Numbered from the stretch's first letter, positions 45,096 through 54,522 are shown. The stretch is DNA of 64,000 nt from SFWF01 sp045537915 (GCA_045537915.1 JAZSQK010000065.1:25280-89279); one strand, 5' to 3'. Program-made: numbers and translations. Notes: generated by a model from the letters alone, not told the origin.

Positions 45096-46529
45096 TTAAT
45101 ATGCCTTTCCCCAATACACCATTTTCTTTGCAGGCTTGCCACAGCAAACACAACACTCTGCAATATTCTCCTGCTCGAAAGGCATACATCTTGAAGAAAC
45201 TCCTGCCTTTTCCTTAAGAGCTTCTTCACAGGCCCTGTCCTCACACCACATAGCCTTGATAAAGCCCGGCTTGGTGTCGGCGATCCCGATCATCTCATCT
45301 AAAGTCTTTGCCTCATATGTTTTGGATGCTCTGTTTGCAAGAGCTTTCTCAAAGAGTCCGTCACGAACCTTGTCGAGCATTGCGGGGATAACCGTTTCAA
45401 GCTCATCGAGAGAAACTACAGTCTTCTCGCCGTTATCTCTGCGAACAACTACGCACTGATTATTTTCAATGTCACGGGGGCCAAGTTCAAGTCTGAGCGG
45501 AACGCCCTTCATCTCATACTCGGCAAACTTCCAGCCGGGAGAATTATCTGACAGGTCAATCTTTGCCCTACAGATTTTCTTTAATCTCTCGGTAACCTCG
45601 GTTGCCTTTTCGACAACCCCCTCTTTGTGAGAAGCAATCGGAATAACTATTGTCTGTATCGGTGCAACCGCAGGCGGAAGAACAAGGCCGTTGTCATCTC
45701 CGTGGGTCATAATAATTGCGCCGATAAGACGGGTTGAAACACCCCAAGAGGTCTGGAAAGGTGTTGATAGTTTATTGTCCTTATCAGTAAACTGAATTCC
45801 AAATGCCTTTGCAAAGCCATCGCCAAAGAAATGCGAGGTTCCCGACTGAAGAGCTTTACCATCGTGCATCATAGCCTCAATAGTATATGTGTTGACAGCT
45901 CCTGCAAATCTTTCCTTTTCGGTCTTAACGCCCTTGATTACAGGCATAGCGAGATATTTTTCAGCAAACTCGGCATATACATTCAGCATTTGGATTGTTT
46001 CGGCCTCGGCCTCGGCGGCAGTTGCGTGAATTGTATGGCCCTCCTGCCAATGAAACTCACGGGAACGAAGGAAAGGACGGGTCGTCTTTTCCCAACGGAC
46101 AACACTGCACCACTGGTTGTAGAGCTTTGGTAAATCTCTCCAGGAGTGAATAATATTCTTATAATGGTCGCAGAAAAGGGTTTCGGAGGTAGGTCTTACG
46201 CACATTCTCTCCTCAAGTTTTTCATTACCGCCGTGTGTAACCCAGGCAACCTCGGGCGCAAAGCCCTCAACGTGATCCTTTTCCTTCTGCAAAAGGCTCT
46301 CGGGAATGAACATAGGCATAGAAACATTTTCGTGTCCTGTTTCCTTGAACATACCGTCCATTATTCTCTGGATGTTCTCCCAGATAGCCCAGCCGTAAGG
46401 ACGGATTATCATACAACCCTTTACCGAAGCGTAATCAATAAGCTCTGCCTTAATAACTACATCGGTATACCATTTTGCAAAATCCTCCTCCATAGAGGTT
46501 ATTGCGGTTACTTTTTTGTCATTAGCCAT
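45096..46529 (-). CDS. proS: Prolyl-tRNA synthetase (short, archaeal/eukaryotic-like type)
   Basis: This 477-aa class II synthetase charges tRNA-Pro. It lacks the editing insertion of the long bacterial type, and its length and sequence (motif 2 TRPFLRSREFHWQEGHT) match the shorter type. The C-terminal domain has cysteines in CCVCCGKPAKKMVYWGKAY, ending in the conserved tyrosine. The ATG at 46529 is preferred to GTG at 46538. It is downstream of pheA, a slightly unusual addition to an aromatic operon. Confidence 0.95.
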   Translation of the reverse strand: MANDKKVTAITSMEEDFAKWYTDVVIKAELIDYASVKGCMIIRPYGWAIWENIQRIMDGMFKETGHENVSMPMFIPESLLQKEKDHVEGFAPEVAWVTHGGNEKLEERMCVRPTSETLFCDHYKNIIHSWRDLPKLYNQWCSVVRWEKTTRPFLRSREFHWQEGHTIHATAAEAEAETIQMLNVYAEFAEKYLAMPVIKGVKTEKERFAGAVNTYTIEAMMHDGKALQSGTSHFFGDGFAKAFGIQFTDKDNKLSTPFQTSWGVSTRLIGAIIMTHGDDNGLVLPPAVAPIQTIVIPIASHKEGVVEKATEVTERLKKICRAKIDLSDNSPGWKFAEYEMKGVPLRLELGPRDIENNQCVVVRRDNGEKTVVSLDELETVIPAMLDKVRDGLFEKALANRASKTYEAKTLDEMIGIADTKPGFIKAMWCEDRACEEALKEKAGVSSRCMPFEQENIAECCVCCGKPAKKMVYWGKAY

Positions 46530-46548
46530 TTTTATCACCAGTTCTAAT

Positions 46549-47682
46549 TTATTCTTTTATAGTTTCCTCTTTATAATTTCCCAGGAAGGTAAAGTCAGGA
46601 AGCTCGTCCTCGAGCGAGGAAATAAGCGCTACGGTATTATCATCCTTTAAATTGCCCGAAAAGTCAAGATAAAAAAGATATTCAAAGCGACCGTTTCTTG
46701 CCGCACGGGATTCAATCTTGGTCAGGTTCAGTCCGTTCATAGAAAAACGGTCAAGCACACGTTGGAGCGCACCTACTGTATGCGGTAGTGAAAATACCAC
46801 GCTAACCTTGTTTGCATCCTCGGGAATTATAAGCTCCTTTGAAATGGTTATGAACCTTGTGCAGTTGTGCTTTATGGTCTGCACCTTGGGCGCTACTACA
46901 TCAAGTCCGTAAAGACTTGCCGCAAGGGTAGAGCCTATTGCTCCTATAGATTTATCATTCATGTCGGCCACAAGCTTTGCCGCCACAGCAGTGTTTGTGT
47001 ACTGAATTGGAGTAATTCCCTTTTCCTTTATAAACTCATCCGACTGCGAAAGCGCCTGTGGATGAGAATATACCGTTTTAATATCCTCAAGAGTTGCCCC
47101 TTTTACACCGAGCAGGTTTTCATTAACAAAAAGTTCTGCCGCAGAAACGATATAGAAGCGGTATTTAAGAATAAGGTCATAAACCTCCATTACAGAACCT
47201 GCATTAGAATTTTCAACAGGCACAACGCCATAGGTTGCCTCGTCGCTCTGTAGCGCCTTAAAAACCTCCTCAAAGGTCTCATAAAACTTTATCTCACCGC
47301 TGTCGTGCAGATTTTTTGCCGCAATATTTGAGAAAGCGCCCTCTATTCCCTGACAGGCTACGGTGACCTTTTGTTTTATGGTACCGTTTGCCGACTTTAT
47401 CTCTTGTGCAAGTTTACCTATACCGGTAATCTCTGCCTGCTGAGCCTCACGGCTGACGCTCATAAGCTCACGGTAGACCGATTCGATATATCTGCCGTAC
47501 TTTCCACCCGCCTCATTCACTCGGTCAAGTATCTCCTGTTCTCTGACAGGATGATATATAGGCAGGCCCTCTGCCTTTTTAATCTCTGCAACCTGTAGGG
47601 AGCAATCCATTCTCTCTTTGAGAAGGGGTACAAGCTCTTTATCAATTCGGTCGATATCTTTTCTTATATCTTCGAGCTTCAT
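46549..47682 (-). CDS. pheA: Bifunctional chorismate mutase / prephenate dehydratase
   Basis: This 377-aa enzyme turns chorismate into phenylpyruvate for phenylalanine. The chorismate mutase domain (1-90) has RKDIDRIDKELVPLLKERMD. The dehydratase domain (about 108-285) has GIEGAFSNIAA, VPVENSNAGSVMEVYDLI and the NCTRF motif. The ACT domain (about 295-370) has PHTVGALQRVLDRFSMNGLN and ESR, for feedback by phenylalanine. The start overlaps the aroC stop by 4 nt. Confidence 0.96.
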   Translation of the reverse strand: MKLEDIRKDIDRIDKELVPLLKERMDCSLQVAEIKKAEGLPIYHPVREQEILDRVNEAGGKYGRYIESVYRELMSVSREAQQAEITGIGKLAQEIKSANGTIKQKVTVACQGIEGAFSNIAAKNLHDSGEIKFYETFEEVFKALQSDEATYGVVPVENSNAGSVMEVYDLILKYRFYIVSAAELFVNENLLGVKGATLEDIKTVYSHPQALSQSDEFIKEKGITPIQYTNTAVAAKLVADMNDKSIGAIGSTLAASLYGLDVVAPKVQTIKHNCTRFITISKELIIPEDANKVSVVFSLPHTVGALQRVLDRFSMNGLNLTKIESRAARNGRFEYLFYLDFSGNLKDDNTVALISSLEDELPDFTFLGNYKEETIKE

Positions 47683-48770
47683 ATTTTGCCCTCCGTACGA
47701 AGAAGGTCCAAAAGTCCGACAGCAAATGCCGCTTCAAGAGCAGGAAGAGCTCTCGGCACTATACAAGGATCGTGTCTGCCCTCAATATTGAGGCTTTCAT
47801 TCTCCCCTGTTTTTAAGTTTACCGTCCTTTGATTCTGGGCTATCGAGGGCGTTGGCTTTAGGGCCGCCTTAACGATTATAGGCATGCCGTTTGTGATGCC
47901 GCCCGTAATTCCGCCGCAGTTATTGGAATATGTACGAACACTACCCTTATCATCATAGTACATATCGTCGTTTGCCTCGCTGCCACGCATATATCCATAC
48001 TCAAAACCTGCGCCGAAAGAAACACCTTTGACCGCAGGAATTCCGTAAAGGATATTTGAAATAACGTTTTCAACACCGCAAAACATCGGGTTTCCGACAC
48101 CTGCAGGCATACCCACAGCGGCAAGCTCAACACAGCCTCCAACCGAGTCAAGATTCATTCTGGCGTTTTCTATCTCGTCACGCATAGCCGCTTCGGCAGT
48201 CTTATCATTAAGAGCAAAAAACTCTTTCTGCAAAGCGTCAAGCTCAGCGTGTGAAACATTTACATTGTCAAAAGGCTGGTCGGATACCATACCGATACTG
48301 CTTATATGTCCGCCGACGGTAATACCCTTTTCCTTTAGAATTCCCTTGCATATTGCGCCAACGGCGACTATGGGCGCCGTTAGTCTGCCCGAAAAGTGTC
48401 CGCCGCCTCTGACATCATTCATACCGTCATATTTTACATAGGCGGCATAATCGGAATGTGACGGTCTGGGATTTGCTTTAAGATTATCATAATCGCCCGA
48501 TTTAGTATTATTGTTTCTGATAATAAGCGCAAGGGGTGCGCCTGTGGTAACTCCGTCTAAAACACCCGACAAAATTTCAGGCAAATCGCTTTCTTTTCTG
48601 GAGGTTGTGGATTTGTCTCTGCCAGGGGCTCTTCTCTGAATCTGGGAAAGCATAAAATCAAAATCTATTTTATGTCCTGCAGGCAGTCCCTCAATGACCG
48701 CACCAATACAAGGTCCGTGACTCTCTCCGAAAACGGTAAGCCGAACTGCATTTCCAATATCAGATCTCAT
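47679..48770 (-). CDS. aroC: Chorismate synthase
   Basis: This 363-aa FMN enzyme makes chorismate from EPSP. It has FGESHGPCIGAVIEGLPAG, RRAPGRDKSTTSRKESD and GGGHFSGRLTAPIVAVGA. The frame extends to 48803, but the ATG at 48770 with GGAGGG eight nucleotides upstream fits the family start. It overlaps aroA by 11 nt. Confidence 0.97.
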   Translation of the reverse strand: MRSDIGNAVRLTVFGESHGPCIGAVIEGLPAGHKIDFDFMLSQIQRRAPGRDKSTTSRKESDLPEILSGVLDGVTTGAPLALIIRNNNTKSGDYDNLKANPRPSHSDYAAYVKYDGMNDVRGGGHFSGRLTAPIVAVGAICKGILKEKGITVGGHISSIGMVSDQPFDNVNVSHAELDALQKEFFALNDKTAEAAMRDEIENARMNLDSVGGCVELAAVGMPAGVGNPMFCGVENVISNILYGIPAVKGVSFGAGFEYGYMRGSEANDDMYYDDKGSVRTYSNNCGGITGGITNGMPIIVKAALKPTPSIAQNQRTVNLKTGENESLNIEGRHDPCIVPRALPALEAAFAVGLLDLLRTEGKI

Positions 48771-50007
48771 TTGCCATTCCCTCCAGATTCTTAAAGGTTT
48801 CAAAAAATTCGGGGTATGATTTTGCCGATGCCTCGGCGTCGGTCACAATGCTTTCTCCATCAGCGTAAGCCGCCGCAACCGAGAAAGCCATTACTATTCT
48901 GTGGTCGTTTGCGCCGTCAATCTTACCGCCCTGTACCTCGCCGCCGTAAATTTCCATACCGTCATCGGTCTCGGTTACACTAACTCCGAGAGCACGAAGT
49001 GCCGCTACGGTGCTCTTTATACGGTCGCTTTCTTTTATTCGAAGCCTCTGGGCATTTTTAATAACCGTTTTACCCTTTGCAAAGGCGGCTGTTGCCGCTA
49101 TCGCAGGAACCATATCGGGAATATCAGCAGCGTTTACCTCTATTCCATGCAAGGCGCCCTTTTTTATATGAAGAATGTCATTTTCAAGGGTTATATCTGC
49201 ACCAAATGCAGCAAAAACATCAAGTGCCGCCATATCTCCCTGTGACGATGCAAAATCTAGTCCCGAAATTCTTATATCTCCACCTATTGCCGCCGCTGAC
49301 ATAAAGAACGCCGCCGCCGACCAGTCGCCCTCAGTTTTTGTGTCACAAGGCTTGTAGCTTTGTCCTGCGGGGATTACCCAACCCTTTTCAGTTGACTCCA
49401 CCGTAACGCCGTATCGTGCCATTGTGGCTATTGTCATATCAATATATCCGACCGACTGAAGCGGTGTTGTTAAAACTATTTCGGTCTCGCCCTCCATAAG
49501 CGGTGCGGCAAGCATTATTCCAGTTATGTACTGTGAACTGATATTACCCGGAAGTGTAAATCTACCCGCACACATTTTACCGCTGATTGTTATCGGCATA
49601 TTGTCTGCCGAAACAGTAACCCCGTGCTCACGGAGAAGGTCGCAAAGCACCTTCATTGGTCGCTCTGGGAGTCGTCCCCTGCCGACCATAGTAGCGTTTA
49701 TTCCGAGAGCCGCCGCAATCGGCAATAAAAACCTTGCGGTCGAGCCCGACTCATAAAAATCTATCTTTGCCTTTTCGGGTGTCTTGCCCATTTTTGCAGT
49801 ATAACCCTTTTCGGTTTCAATTATTTCGGCGCCGAGCGCCTTGAGGGCGGCTACAGTAGCCTTAATATCGACCGATGTGCAATAAGGAGTTATTTTGCTT
49901 TCCTCCTTAGCGAGGGCAGCACAAATAAGATTTCTGTGAGCGGCACTCTTTGAGGGTGGGATATTCACCGTACCGTTTATCGAATGAGGTGTTATCTTAA
50001 TGTTCAT
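48760..50007 (-). CDS. aroA: 3-phosphoshikimate 1-carboxyvinyltransferase (EPSP synthase)
   Basis: This 415-aa enzyme joins shikimate 3-phosphate with phosphoenolpyruvate and is the target of glyphosate. It has PPSKSAAHRNLICAALA near the start, YESGSTARFLLPIAA and RLRIKESDRIKSTVAALR. It lies 3 nt after the aroB stop and overlaps aroC. Confidence 0.97.
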   Translation of the reverse strand: MNIKITPHSINGTVNIPPSKSAAHRNLICAALAKEESKITPYCTSVDIKATVAALKALGAEIIETEKGYTAKMGKTPEKAKIDFYESGSTARFLLPIAAALGINATMVGRGRLPERPMKVLCDLLREHGVTVSADNMPITISGKMCAGRFTLPGNISSQYITGIMLAAPLMEGETEIVLTTPLQSVGYIDMTIATMARYGVTVESTEKGWVIPAGQSYKPCDTKTEGDWSAAAFFMSAAAIGGDIRISGLDFASSQGDMAALDVFAAFGADITLENDILHIKKGALHGIEVNAADIPDMVPAIAATAAFAKGKTVIKNAQRLRIKESDRIKSTVAALRALGVSVTETDDGMEIYGGEVQGGKIDGANDHRIVMAFSVAAAYADGESIVTDAEASAKSYPEFFETFKNLEGMANEI

Positions 50008-50010
50008 TGG

Positions 50011-51066
50011 CTAAACCTCCGAAAAGAAGGCTTCAAGCTTTTCATTCTCTACCGCTTTTACATAAGAATTGCCGATAGTGTGAAGCAGTACAAGATTAAG
50101 CGAATTTCCACAACGCTTTTTATCTCTTGTCATAAGTGTGGTTAGCTCTGCCGCTTTTACTTCGCAGGACAACGGTAGACCGTACTTTTCTAAAGCAACC
50201 CTTATTTTCTCTGCGCTTGACTTTTCTGTAAGGTTTTCCTTTTCGGCAGCAACGGTTATCGCATACATACCGATTCCAACCGCTTGGCCGTGGGAAATCT
50301 TTTTGTAATTATAATGCTTTTCGATTGCGTGAGCCAGAGTGTGCCCAAAATTAAGAAGCATTCTCTCTCCCTTTTCGGTAAAGTCATTTTCAACAATCTC
50401 ACGCTTTATATCAATACACTCATAAATTACTTCCTGTATAATATCAGAAAAATTATCACAGGCAACAAGCTTTTCAAAAAGGCTCTTTGATTTAATACAA
50501 CCGTATTTTATAACCTCGCCCATTCCGTCACGCATATAGTGTTCGGGAAGGGTTTTGAGTGTGTCGGTGTCAACGAGCACAAGCGACGGGTTGTGAAAGG
50601 CTCCGAGAAGATTTTTACCAAAATCGGTATCACAGCCTGTCTTTCCACCAACCGATGAATCTACCTGAGAAAGAAGTGTTGTGGGAATCTGAATAAAATC
50701 TATTCCACGAAGATATATGGCCGATGCAAATCCAACCATATCTCCCGTAACACCGCCGCCGAGAGCAACAGCAATATCGGCACGGGTAAGCTCGGCCTCG
50801 CTCATTGCCTTTGTCATCGAAAGCACGGTGTCGGCAGTTTTTGCTTCTTCTCCTGCAGCAAAGGTAAAAGAAGAAACCTCAAAGCCGTTATCACGCAAGG
50901 AAGCCAGCACCGTTTCTCCGTATATCGGAAATACGTTGCTGTCCGAGATAACTATTGCACGGGTAGCTTTTGTTACTCCTCGGATATAACTACCCGCCTC
51001 TTTTACTATTCCGGCACTGAGGAGTATGTCATATCCTCTCTCGCCCTTTACAGTAATTTTCTGCAT
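50011..51066 (-). CDS. aroB: 3-dehydroquinate synthase
   Basis: This 351-aa NAD- and metal-dependent enzyme closes the ring of DAHP. It has ALGGGVTGDMVGFASAIYLR, IQIPTTLLSQVDSSVGGKTG and metal ligands in NFGHTLAHAIE and SHGQAVGIGM. An internal promoter lies just upstream, so it may be transcribed separately from aroE-aroK. Confidence 0.97.
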   Translation of the reverse strand: MQKITVKGERGYDILLSAGIVKEAGSYIRGVTKATRAIVISDSNVFPIYGETVLASLRDNGFEVSSFTFAAGEEAKTADTVLSMTKAMSEAELTRADIAVALGGGVTGDMVGFASAIYLRGIDFIQIPTTLLSQVDSSVGGKTGCDTDFGKNLLGAFHNPSLVLVDTDTLKTLPEHYMRDGMGEVIKYGCIKSKSLFEKLVACDNFSDIIQEVIYECIDIKREIVENDFTEKGERMLLNFGHTLAHAIEKHYNYKKISHGQAVGIGMYAITVAAEKENLTEKSSAEKIRVALEKYGLPLSCEVKAAELTTLMTRDKKRCGNSLNLVLLHTIGNSYVKAVENEKLEAFFSEV

Positions 51067-51099
51067 TTTATCACCGGCTAAAAAATCAAATAATAATTT

Positions 51100-51128
51100 A
51101 TTATACTATATTTATTTTAATTCTTCAA
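51100..51128 (-). promoter_or_regulatory. Internal promoter before aroB
   Basis: On the minus strand TTGAAG (51128-51123, inside the last codons of aroK) and TATAAT (51105-51100) are 17 nt apart. The 45-nt gap between aroK and aroB is A/T-rich, unlike the overlaps elsewhere in the cluster. Confidence 0.6.
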
Positions 51129-51615
51129 GTGCCGTCAAAAGTTTTTTATAGGTTTCTTGTATGCTGCCGCTACTGTCTACTATCATATCTGCGACAGACT
51201 CATATATCGGCTTTCTTGCATTATATCTGCTGATAATATCCGACCTGCCGCCCGCAGTGAGCGGTCTTGTCTTATCGCCGCTTATTCGGCTTAAAGTTTC
51301 CTCTATATTGCAGTCAAGCAAAACTACACACCCTACCTCTTTCAAATAGGGATGGTTTGCTTTGTTTGCCGCAAGTCCGCCGCCAAGCGAAATAACACAG
51401 CCCTCTCTGCCGACAAACTCCTTTATCGTTTCGGTTTCAAGGCTTCGAAAATAAGCCTCGCCGTGAATGGCAAAAATATCGGAAATAGTCATTCCCGTTT
51501 TTCTTACGATAATTTCGTCGGTATCATAAAACCGAAGTTCTTTTCGCTCACTTATCAGTTTTCCGATAGCAGTCTTGCCCGAGCCCATAAAACCGCAAAG
51601 AATTATATTTTTCAT
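51112..51615 (-). CDS. aroK: Shikimate kinase
   Basis: This 167-aa kinase phosphorylates shikimate. The P-loop is GFMGSGKTAIGK, the substrate loop FYDTDEIIVRKTG and VISLGGGLAANK, and the LID arginine lies in DKTRPLTAGG. The ATG overlaps the aroE stop by 4 nt. Confidence 0.95.
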   Translation of the reverse strand: MKNIILCGFMGSGKTAIGKLISERKELRFYDTDEIIVRKTGMTISDIFAIHGEAYFRSLETETIKEFVGREGCVISLGGGLAANKANHPYLKEVGCVVLLDCNIEETLSRISGDKTRPLTAGGRSDIISRYNARKPIYESVADMIVDSSGSIQETYKKLLTALEELK

Positions 51616-52454
51616 TTACCAAACTCCCGACCCAGCTCTGACGCTGTTTTTGCTATAATCTCTTTTGTTTCTTCTTTAGAAAACTCGGCGCCGTACCAGA
51701 TTTTATGAGCGAGTTCTGCCTGACACACAAGCATTGAAAGTCCGCTTCCGCACACCTTCCCCTTCTCCTTTGCAATGCGAAGCAGTTCGGTTTGCTGCGG
51801 ATTATAAACTATATCATAAACACTCGAAAAAAGGTCTATCTGCTCTGCGTTTATAGGAGATGCATTTACATTAGGATGCATTCCGACTGGCGTTGCATTT
51901 ACAAGCAGATCATATTCGGTATCTATCTCTTGGTTTCTTACAAGCTTAATCTTTTTGCCGTTTTTCTCCATAAGTTCAGAAATTATCGGTTCTGCCGCCC
52001 CTATAAGCTCAGCCTGGGTGCCGACCGTCACATCACAGTCCGCCTTAAGACATTCTGTAATAATGGTTCTGGCGGCGCCGCCAAAGCCGTAAACCAATAC
52101 CCTGCCGCCAAGCTCTATCGAAGAAAACTCAAGCCCTTTTAAAAAGCCGTAGGCATCGGTGTTGTATCCGTAATATTTTCCGTCTTTTCTGGCCACTGTG
52201 TTTACTGCGCCGTAACCGGCCGCAACCGAATCTATTTCATCAAGCAGGTCAATAATTGAAACCTTGTGGGGAATAGTAACATTAAAGCCGTCAAGCTCCT
52301 TTAACACCTCAAACTCCTCCCTTAGCTTTTCAGGAGAAATTTCAAGCTTTCCGTACTCTGCATCAAACTTTTTAAGAGAAAAAAGTTCTTTATGTATGAA
52401 GGGAGACATAGTATGTCCTATAGGGTAACCTATGACATTAAATTTTTTGCTCAT
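51612..52454 (-). CDS. aroE: Shikimate dehydrogenase
   Basis: This 280-aa NADP enzyme reduces 3-dehydroshikimate. It has VIGYPIGHTMSPFIHKELF, the catalytic lysine region GFNVTIPHKVSII, GYNTDAYGFLKGL and the dinucleotide-binding GFGGAARTII. It is first in the aroE-aroK-aroB-aroA-aroC-pheA-proS-HAD run. Confidence 0.96.
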   Translation of the reverse strand: MSKKFNVIGYPIGHTMSPFIHKELFSLKKFDAEYGKLEISPEKLREEFEVLKELDGFNVTIPHKVSIIDLLDEIDSVAAGYGAVNTVARKDGKYYGYNTDAYGFLKGLEFSSIELGGRVLVYGFGGAARTIITECLKADCDVTVGTQAELIGAAEPIISELMEKNGKKIKLVRNQEIDTEYDLLVNATPVGMHPNVNASPINAEQIDLFSSVYDIVYNPQQTELLRIAKEKGKVCGSGLSMLVCQAELAHKIWYGAEFSKEETKEIIAKTASELGREFGK

Positions 52455-52491
52455 AAAAACCGTCCTTTTTTTGCAATGTTCAACAAAATTA

Positions 52492-52567
52492 TTGACAAAA
52501 CAACAAATCCAAATTATTATTTATTCAGGCCTTATGTCAAATATATCACAGTTTAAGGCCATATGTC
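52492..52567 (+). promoter_or_regulatory. Promoter and direct repeat upstream of acpP
   Basis: TTGACA (52492-52497) and TATTAT (52515-52520) are 17 nt apart. Downstream, AGGCCTTATGTC (52527-52538) and AGGCCATATGTC (52556-52567) are near-identical direct repeats 29 bp apart, close to the transcription start. They may bind a lipid-responsive regulator. Confidence 0.65.
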
Positions 52568-52591
52568 TATATTTTACGGAGGAAAGATTCA

Positions 52592-52822
52592 ATGACTTTT
52601 GAAAAAATAGCCGATATTCTGGCAGAACAATTAGACGCTGACCGTGAGTCAATGACAATGGAAACAAGAATTGCTGACGATCTCGGCGCAGACAGCCTTG
52701 ATCTTGTAGATCTTCTTATGTCTGTCGAGGATGAGTTTGGAATTGAAATCCCCGACGAAGATGTTGAAGAAATTCAGACCATCGGCGATATCGTTAACTA
52801 CATTAACAGCAAAATCAACTAA
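52592..52822 (+). CDS. acpP: Acyl carrier protein
   Basis: This 76-aa acidic carrier for fatty acid synthesis has the phosphopantetheine serine in LGADSLDLVDLLMSVEDEFG (Ser36). GGAGG lies just before the ATG. It stands alone here, away from fab genes, with its own promoter and terminator. Confidence 0.97.
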   Translation: MTFEKIADILAEQLDADRESMTMETRIADDLGADSLDLVDLLMSVEDEFGIEIPDEDVEEIQTIGDIVNYINSKIN

Positions 52823-52840
52823 TATATTTCAAGTAAAGAC

Positions 52841-52872
52841 GGGCTACCTCAGACGAGGTAGCCCATTTTTTA
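52841..52872 (+). terminator. Terminator of acpP
   Basis: GGGCTACCTC pairs exactly with GAGGTAGCCC over a 4-nt loop, followed by ATTTTTT. The convergent PASTA gene ends within it. Confidence 0.93.
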
Positions 52873-54522
52873 TTCTTCTGAAGAAGTTGTCTCTTCTTTT
52901 TCGGGACAGTAATCTACAATTATTGCATCATCAAGAGAAACGCTGTCACCGGCCTTTACCGATGTTGCAGTAACCGTGCCGGGCTGCGCAGTTGCAGAAA
53001 GCCTTTCACGGAACTCAATATTTTCAGGAAGGAAGCCGTATTCAAGAAGTGCTATATGGACCTCATCCTTTGTCTTTCCAATAAGATTAGGCATCTTAAT
53101 AGTAGACGGTCCAAGGCTTATATACACGCCTATTTCGGTGTCCTTGGTAGCCGAGGTTCCTGCCTTTACGGTCTGGTCGCATATTTTTCCTCTTGCTACC
53201 GAATCGGAATACTGTTTTCCTGCGATAACAACCTCAAAACGTCCGTTCAGTTTTGTTTCCTGAATAACCTCTGCGTATGTTTTTCCTTTTAAATCAGGTA
53301 TCTCATACAGCTTTTCTCCAAGTTCTGCGCTGACATTGGGGTCTACCTCTCCAACCTGGGATTGCTGAGGAAGATTTATGTCCGAATTATCGCTTCCTGT
53401 AGGTTTTTTGCCCTTAAAAAGATCTCCCGACAGAATAAGTACAAGTACAAGAATTATTATGAATACTGCTGCGGTTACACCCGACGCTATGATAGCGTAC
53501 TTTTTGCTGTCGTTTACCTTTTTCTTTGCGACAGGCGCCTTTTCTGCAGAAGCGGGGGCTGCTACCGCCGCCTCAAGCATCTTTTTAAAGCGGTCTGCCG
53601 ATGCTGTTCTTGCATTCGGGTCAACCTTAAGAGCGTTAGCTATGGCCGCAAGCGCTCCCTTTGATACAGTTTCGGTAATGTTAGCAGGTATGGAAAGCTT
53701 GTCGTTTACCAGTCTTTCCTTTGCATCGGGAGGAGTTGAGCCTATTATGCATCTGAAAATTACAGCGCCAAAGGCATATATATCACAGGCAGCGCCTGTT
53801 GAGACTTCTGTGTCATACTGTTCGGGTGCAGCATAGCCTGCCGCTAGCTTTGCCGAAAACTCGGTATTTAAAACCCTGGCCTTTTCTACCGAAAAGCCTG
53901 TAAGATAAAGTCTTCCGTCCCTGCCGACGATAATGGTCTCAGGAGAAATTCCCCTGTGAACTATTCCCGCCTCATGCAGACGGGTAAGAACAGAAAGTAC
54001 AGGCATAAGAAGCGGTCTTGCCTGTTCCCAGGTAAGTGTGCCGCCGTTTCTGATAAGAAAATCCTTAAGGGTTATTCCCGAAACGGTGGTGCATACAGAA
54101 TAAACCGTTCCGTTGGATTCAAAAACATCAATAACCGGCAAAAGACCCGTAGTAACCTCAAGCCTTGATAGGTTGGTATGAAGAATCATAAACTCATCAA
54201 GACCACGGTTAAACTCGTAACCCTTTCCCTCGGCAGCGGTTACTGTAAGTCGGTCAGCGCTCCGACGAGAGAGTCCTATCGGGAGATATTCCCAAATATG
54301 CACAATGGCATTGGAATCATTATCCCAACCAATATATACTGCAGAGTCGCCGTTTGTTTCAATTACCTTGCCCACGAGATATCTGTTGGCATTAAGCCAG
54401 GTTCCTGCAGAAAGGTATTCGGCAGAATTGTCCTGCGAGTTATCGTGTCCGCAAATAGGACAAACCTTTTCGTTGCCGTTGTCATTCATGCAACCCATAC
54501 ATAATCTTTCGGTGTTTACCAT
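52870..54522 (-). CDS. Membrane-bound PASTA protein with zinc ribbon and degenerate kinase domain (pseudokinase)
   Basis: This 550-aa protein has an N-terminal zinc ribbon (CMGC at 8-11, CPIC at 21-24), then a protein-kinase fold (about 47-320), a membrane helix (about 343-365) and two PASTA repeats outside (about 405-470 and 473-540). The kinase fold has lost its chemistry. The ATP-binding lysine is His75, the glycine loop is ETNGDS, the HRD aspartate is Gly191 and the following asparagine Thr196, and the DFG aspartate is Gly209. The APE motif (AAPEQY, 231-236) and overall fold remain. It probably acts as a binding or scaffold protein that reads cell-wall muropeptides. Confidence 0.88.
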   Translation of the reverse strand: MVNTERLCMGCMNDNGNEKVCPICGHDNSQDNSAEYLSAGTWLNANRYLVGKVIETNGDSAVYIGWDNDSNAIVHIWEYLPIGLSRRSADRLTVTAAEGKGYEFNRGLDEFMILHTNLSRLEVTTGLLPVIDVFESNGTVYSVCTTVSGITLKDFLIRNGGTLTWEQARPLLMPVLSVLTRLHEAGIVHRGISPETIIVGRDGRLYLTGFSVEKARVLNTEFSAKLAAGYAAPEQYDTEVSTGAACDIYAFGAVIFRCIIGSTPPDAKERLVNDKLSIPANITETVSKGALAAIANALKVDPNARTASADRFKKMLEAAVAAPASAEKAPVAKKKVNDSKKYAIIASGVTAAVFIIILVLVLILSGDLFKGKKPTGSDNSDINLPQQSQVGEVDPNVSAELGEKLYEIPDLKGKTYAEVIQETKLNGRFEVVIAGKQYSDSVARGKICDQTVKAGTSATKDTEIGVYISLGPSTIKMPNLIGKTKDEVHIALLEYGFLPENIEFRERLSATAQPGTVTATSVKAGDSVSLDDAIIVDYCPEKEETTSSEE

